From Tychonema litorale BBK16 (GTDB lineage: Bacteria; Cyanobacteriota; Cyanobacteriia; Cyanobacteriales; Microcoleaceae): a stretch of 16,373 nucleotides of DNA. Where the stretch lies: contig NZ_JAKJHX010000119.1 of the NCBI RefSeq assembly GCF_021648855.1, forward strand, positions 1 through 16,373, given 5' to 3'. Positions 14,684 through 16,373 of this stretch are shown in pieces. Numbering within the stretch: position 1 is the stretch's first letter; each line of letters starts with the position of its first letter. The notes beneath the pieces are model-generated. The model was not told the DNA's origin, did not search any database, and was given only the letters and a program-made list of their open reading frames with translations. The position numbers and the translations under genes are program-made.

Positions 14684-14711
14684 TTAAACCTAAAATCCTA
14701 AATCTAAAATG
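14684..14711. repeat. Short heptamer run before ccmN
   Basis: TTAAACC, TAAAATC, CTAAATC and TAAAATG follow in 7-base register, ending 10 bases before the ccmN start. It is a weaker member of the period-7 class that fills other ccm gaps. Confidence 0.55.
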
Positions 14712-14721
14712 GTTAAGTTGA

Positions 14722-15396
14722 ATGTATTTATCGCCACTACAATTAAGTAGTAATTTTCAGGTTTGTATCAGTGGTGATGTGGTTGTTGATGAGGGTGCTG
14801 CGATCGCCCCTGGAGTGATCCTACGAGCTGATCCAGATAGCCGGATCTCGATCGCCGCAGGTGCTTGTATTGGCATGGGTGTAATCATTCATGCCAACGC
14901 GCAAGGTACTCTGGAAGTGGGAGCGGGTGTTATCCTCGGTGCTGGGGTGTTGATCGTAGGTTCTGGTGCGATCGGGGCAAATGCCTGTATCGGTGCGGCA
15001 ACGACGCTGATTAATCCTTGTGTTGACAAAATGCAAATTTTGCCGGCGGGTTCTTTGATTGGAGATGGTGGCCGCCAAGTTACATTAGAAGCAACCATAG
15101 AACCAAAAGCAGAACCAAAAGCAGAACCAGAAATCCCCGCCGCCACTACGCAACCAGTGGAAAAACCTGTTGAAGAAACACCAGAAGCCGATCGCACAAA
15201 GCCTGAAACGCCACCTGAGACAACCTCATCGCCGGAATCAGCGGCCGCAGAGCAACCCCCTGAACCGGGAGAAGTACCAACAATTTTGTACGGACAAGCC
15301 CACATCAATCGGCTGCTGGGAACGCTGTTTCCCTACCGACAATCTTTTAATCGATCTGACCAAAACGGTCAAACTTCTTCTGACGGTTCAGAATAG
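14722..15396 (+). CDS. ccmN: Carboxysome adaptor CcmN
   Basis: The 224-residue protein has an N-terminal hexapeptide-repeat beta-helix (about 12-122, e.g. GAAIAPGVILRADP, GVIIHANAQGTLEVGAGVILGAGV), a Pro/Glu/Lys-rich linker (about 126-185, with EPKAEPKAEPE) and the C-terminal encapsulation peptide ILYGQAHINRLLGTLFPYR (188-206), an amphipathic helix that docks on CcmK2. CcmN joins the CcmM-Rubisco condensate to the shell. About 18 polar residues follow the peptide. The ATG at 14722 is the only in-frame one near the fold's start; the ATG at 14709 is in another frame. No strong Shine-Dalgarno is visible, only heptamer sequence. The linker has an internal EPKA duplication. Confidence 0.92.
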   Translation: MYLSPLQLSSNFQVCISGDVVVDEGAAIAPGVILRADPDSRISIAAGACIGMGVIIHANAQGTLEVGAGVILGAGVLIVGSGAIGANACIGAATTLINPCVDKMQILPAGSLIGDGGRQVTLEATIEPKAEPKAEPEIPAATTQPVEKPVEETPEADRTKPETPPETTSSPESAAAEQPPEPGEVPTILYGQAHINRLLGTLFPYRQSFNRSDQNGQTSSDGSE

Positions 15397-15506
15397 TAGT
15401 TTTTTCAGCAAAAGGCAGTTATGCTGAAGGCATAAATATCAAATATAAATAGATAATCTAACATTATTGGTCGCCCAGTAATTTCTAACGGTTTGTAGCA
15501 AAAATA

Positions 15507-15548
15507 TGTGTCTTGAAGATCATGTAATATCTCTGATGATCTGACACA
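15507..15548 (+). promoter_or_regulatory. Hairpin in the ccmN-ccmO spacer
   Basis: TGTGTC-TTGA-AGATCAT pairs with ATGATCT-GACACA: two stems of 7 and 6 base pairs with a one-sided 4-base bulge and a 12-base loop. It lies 52 bases before the ccmO start. It might be a leader structure, an operator dyad or a processing site; no T-tract follows. Confidence 0.4.
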
Positions 15549-15600
15549 CTCAAATTATAGACAAATTTTTATTTTTGGAAGTTTCTAAGGGTCATAGAAA

Positions 15601-16373
15601 ATGAACGGACAAACAAATAATCCTGGTGGCCAATCGCAATCTAAGCGTCAGGAATACTTCAAAGATACCGCTTTGGGCTTGGTATCGACCAAAAGTTTTC
15701 CGGCAATTGTTGGGACTGCTGACATGATGCTGAAGTCGGCTGGGGTGATTTTAGTAGGATATGAAAAAATCGGTTCTGGTCACTGTACTGCGATCGTTCG
15801 AGGTAGAATTTCTGATGTCCGTTTGGCTGTGGAAGCCGGAGCTCAGACAGCCGAACAGTTTGGTCAATTTGTTTCTAAGTTGGTGATTGCTAGGCCTTTG
15901 GCTAATTTGGAAGTGGTTTTGCCGATCGGCTTTCGGCTAACTCAACTATCTGAAAGTGGCAGTTATTCTCGTCTGAGCAATCAAGCAGTTGGTTTGCTCG
16001 AAACGCGGGGATTTCCAGCAATGGTGGGAGCTTGCGATGCTATGCTCAAATCCGCAGACGTACACTTAGCAGCTTATGAGAAAATCGGTGCTGGTTTGTG
16101 CACGGCAATTATTCGCGGTGCGGTGGCTGATGTGGCTGTGGCTGTCGAAGCGGGAATGTACGAAGCTGAACGTATTGGCGAGTTGAATGCGGTAATGGTA
16201 ATTCCGAGGCCTTTGGAAGATTTGGAACAAACTTTGCCATTGGCGAGTTGTTGGATTGAGCAGCGTCAACCTGTAATGATGCCGATGTCGGTTAAGGAAA
16301 AGCAACAAGAATTGATTGAACTTCCAGATTTGGAGAAGTTGAGAATTGCTGTGGAAGAAGAAATCAATCGTTG
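15601..16373 (+). CDS. ccmO: Carboxysome shell protein CcmO (partial, tandem BMC)
   Basis: An open frame from ATG 15601 runs off the right edge with 257 codons visible. It has two BMC domains, about 24-108 ([36 protein letters not shown]) and 128-213 (VGLLETRGFPAMVGACDAMLKSADVHLAAYEKIGAG), each with its own pore loop, then an acidic/polar tail (PDLEKLRIAVEEEINR). Tandem-BMC CcmO forms trimers (pseudohexamers) in the facets or edges and is essential for shell closure in Synechococcus. AAGGG about ten bases upstream serves as a ribosome site. It follows ccmN by 204 bases, the order known from Nostoc-type genomes. The end of the tail is not in the window. Confidence 0.93.
   Translation, partial: MNGQTNNPGGQSQSKRQEYFKDTALGLVSTKSFPAIVGTADMMLKSAGVILVGYEKIGSGHCTAIVRGRISDVRLAVEAGAQTAEQFGQFVSKLVIARPLANLEVVLPIGFRLTQLSESGSYSRLSNQAVGLLETRGFPAMVGACDAMLKSADVHLAAYEKIGAGLCTAIIRGAVADVAVAVEAGMYEAERIGELNAVMVIPRPLEDLEQTLPLASCWIEQRQPVMMPMSVKEKQQELIELPDLEKLRIAVEEEINR

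Noticed and set aside
14889..15308. 139-codon minus-strand frame over ccmN
   Set aside because: It is a shadow of the ccmN linker; Ser/Gly-rich antisense of Pro/Glu codons, with no start signal.

Overview
The window is cyanobacterial chromosome. It carries more than a dozen HIP1 palindromes (GCGATCGC), a beta-carboxysome operon, the CO2-uptake modules of a specialised NDH-1 complex, and a HetZ-family regulator. The abundance of period-7 tandem repeats and short palindromic repeats between genes fits a filamentous cyanobacterium, most likely of the Microcoleus/Oscillatoria type. That placement is inference; nothing here names the species.

Layout, left to right. (1) Positions 1-540 hold no confident gene, only palindrome relics and a candidate promoter. 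(2) A HetZ-family protein (541-1779, +) is followed by a good terminator. (3) A membrane Ser/Thr kinase fused to a periplasmic-binding-protein-like sensor (2239-4641, +) is flanked on both sides by copies of an ACAGGCA/TGCCTGT palindromic repeat, the downstream one looking like a tiny MITE. (4) A PHP-domain phosphoesterase (4820-5542, +) is followed by 42-bp and 7-bp tandem repeats. (5) On the minus strand, read right to left, come ndhF4, ndhD4 and cupB (10905 to 5774), the module of the NDH-1 complex that hydrates CO2 taken into the cell. The ndhF4-ndhD4 gap holds the antisense remnant of a Uma2-family gene. (6) A 503-bp divergent regulatory region is followed on the plus strand by ccmK2, ccmK1, ccmL, ccmM, ccmN and a partial ccmO running off the right edge.

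Genes 5 and 6 work together. NdhF4/NdhD4/CupB convert CO2 to bicarbonate at the thylakoid membrane. The bicarbonate feeds the beta-carboxysome, whose shell facets (CcmK1/K2, CcmO), vertices (CcmL), Rubisco-gathering scaffold with gamma-carbonic anhydrase fold (CcmM) and scaffold-shell adaptor (CcmN) are encoded alongside. CcmM keeps the zinc histidines and the disulfide cysteines expected of an active carbonic anhydrase.

I see no wholly new gene system. The unusual part is the spacer DNA: distinct arrays, all strictly of period 7, fill three of the ccm gaps (K1-L, L-M, M-N), and one begins inside the last codons of ccmL so that its stop codon lies in a long predicted stem. Other items worth a second look are the Uma2 relic inside the ndh cluster, the repeat-flanked receptor kinase, and the conserved cysteine pattern and internal start of CcmM.
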